Source: Viridibacterium silvisoli (GTDB taxonomy: Bacteria; Pseudomonadota; Gammaproteobacteria; Burkholderiales; Rhodocyclaceae). Taken from it: a stretch of 64,000 nt of DNA. Location of the stretch: the NCBI RefSeq assembly GCF_036017035.1, contig NZ_JAYXHS010000001.1, forward strand, positions 496,001 to 560,000, given 5' to 3'. This document shows, in pieces, positions 60,445 to 64,000 of the stretch. The notes beneath the pieces were generated by a model. The model made no database searches. It was not told the DNA's origin and was given only the letters and a program-made list of their open reading frames with translations. Positions within the stretch are counted from its first letter, which is position 1. Each line of letters begins with the position of its first letter. Both the position numbers and the translations under genes were made by a program.

Positions 60445-60473
60445 TGGTCAATGCCTGCCCCGCCACTTATAAT
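60445..60473 (+). promoter_or_regulatory. Putative sigma70 promoter of metH
   Basis: A perfect TATAAT (60468-60473) with TGGTCA 17 bp upstream (60445-60450). Initiation near 60480 would place the SAH riboswitch at the 5' end of the transcript. Confidence 0.7.
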
Positions 60474-60482
60474 GCGAGACCT

Positions 60483-60571
60483 TCCGAGGAGCGCTGCGAG
60501 ACCCCGTTCGTGTGGTCCCAGGCTCGGAAACCGCCGCCCTGCTGCGACGGCCTGATTCAACGGCGCTCACC
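60483..60571 (+). promoter_or_regulatory. S-adenosylhomocysteine (SAH) riboswitch
   Basis: The conserved core is present in order: CCGAGGAGCGCTGCGA, a variable hairpin, CCAGGCTCGG and finally AACGGCGCTCAC, which pairs back to form the pseudoknot. SAH riboswitches usually turn on the genes of SAH and methionine recycling; the next gene is metH. The aptamer ends about 180 bases before the start codon. Confidence 0.93.
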
Positions 60572-60624
60572 GCTTCATGCGTTCGCGCTGGATGGTGAGT
60601 ACGGGCAAGCCCGCTACCCTCATT

Positions 60625-60693
60625 CCCGCGAAAGCGGGAATCCAGTGACTTTCGCGCCCCCTATCAACGTCGCTGGATTCCCGCTTTCGCGGG
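60625..60693. repeat. REP-like palindrome in the metH leader
   Basis: Perfect 21-bp inverted arms (60625-60645 and 60673-60693, CCCGCGAAAGCGGGAATCCAG and its complement). Each arm is itself a small hairpin (CCCGC-GAAA-GCGGG). It resembles the ATTCCCGCGAAAGCGGG family of dispersed repeats. It lies between the SAH riboswitch and metH. The interval 60428-60750 holds promoter, riboswitch and this repeat; I see nothing else in it. Confidence 0.9.
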
Positions 60694-60750
60694 CATGACG
60701 GTCCAAGTTCTCACGTTCAACGCGGCGCTCGCCCGTACCGAAAGAGAACC

Positions 60751-64000
<3,250 letters not shown>

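Overview
The window is GC-rich chromosomal DNA of a betaproteobacterium, most likely from the Rhodocyclales or a close relative. The evidence for this is the unbroken order mrcA | pilMNOPQ-aroK-aroB-dgt-(RAYT)-gltB-gltD, the zapB-like/zapA/6S RNA/EVE cluster, two PEP-CTERM proteins, and riboswitches of types usual in this class. Almost all of it is housekeeping gene content. I see no prophage, plasmid backbone, CRISPR array, tRNA or rRNA. The genus is an inference and I do not name a species.

Layout: 1-3165 (minus) is a cobalamin block: a cobalamin riboswitch, a BtuB-type TonB receptor, the corrinoid adenosyltransferase CobO, and the start of cobyrinate a,c-diamide synthase, which runs off the left edge. 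3293-4670 (plus) is a ZapB-like coiled coil, ZapA, 6S RNA and an EVE-domain protein. 4671-5259 has no convincing gene but holds a promoter-like site, at least six stem-loops and a very strong intrinsic terminator. I read it as a candidate independent structured RNA. 5260-19207 is accessory: a secreted coiled-coil protein, an ABC-F ATPase, an MFS transporter, a GNAT enzyme, two PEP-CTERM proteins (one looks like a metalloprotease with a ruined active site), a VOC/EVE/WYL-regulator run, a CPBP membrane protease, a small outer-membrane barrel, a large secreted protein of possible carbohydrate-active type, and a ClpP-fold lipoprotein.

19281-36803 is the conserved core: gltD and gltB (glutamate synthase), a RAYT transposase, dgt, aroB, aroK, pilQPONM (minus) and divergent mrcA (PBP1A). 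36800-43801 holds cyaY, lptM, lysA, hslR, a CBS protein, queC, ackA, glmU and a YciA-like thioesterase. 43850-48692 (minus) is a complete branched-chain amino-acid ABC transporter, with the binding-protein gene first and a terminator after it.

48977-60427 (plus) is an aldose-epimerase-like gene, a small Excalibur-domain protein, a thioester-containing alpha-2-macroglobulin followed by pbpC (PBP1C), then three tandem paralogous lipoproteins and a PaiB-like protein. 60468-64000 is a promoter, an S-adenosylhomocysteine riboswitch and the first 1083 codons of metH, the B12-dependent methionine synthase, which is cut by the right edge. The two ends are linked by function: B12 uptake and modification on the left, a B12-dependent enzyme on the right.

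Palindromic repeats of REP type occur at 11234, 13831, 55536 and 60625, and one RAYT transposase, the class of enzyme linked to such repeats, is present. The most unusual items are the candidate RNA at 4762-5232, the triplicated lipoproteins at 58207-59791, the palindrome lodged between the SAH riboswitch and metH, the degenerate metalloprotease-like PEP-CTERM protein, and an 11-bp tandem duplication over the start of the ABC-F gene.
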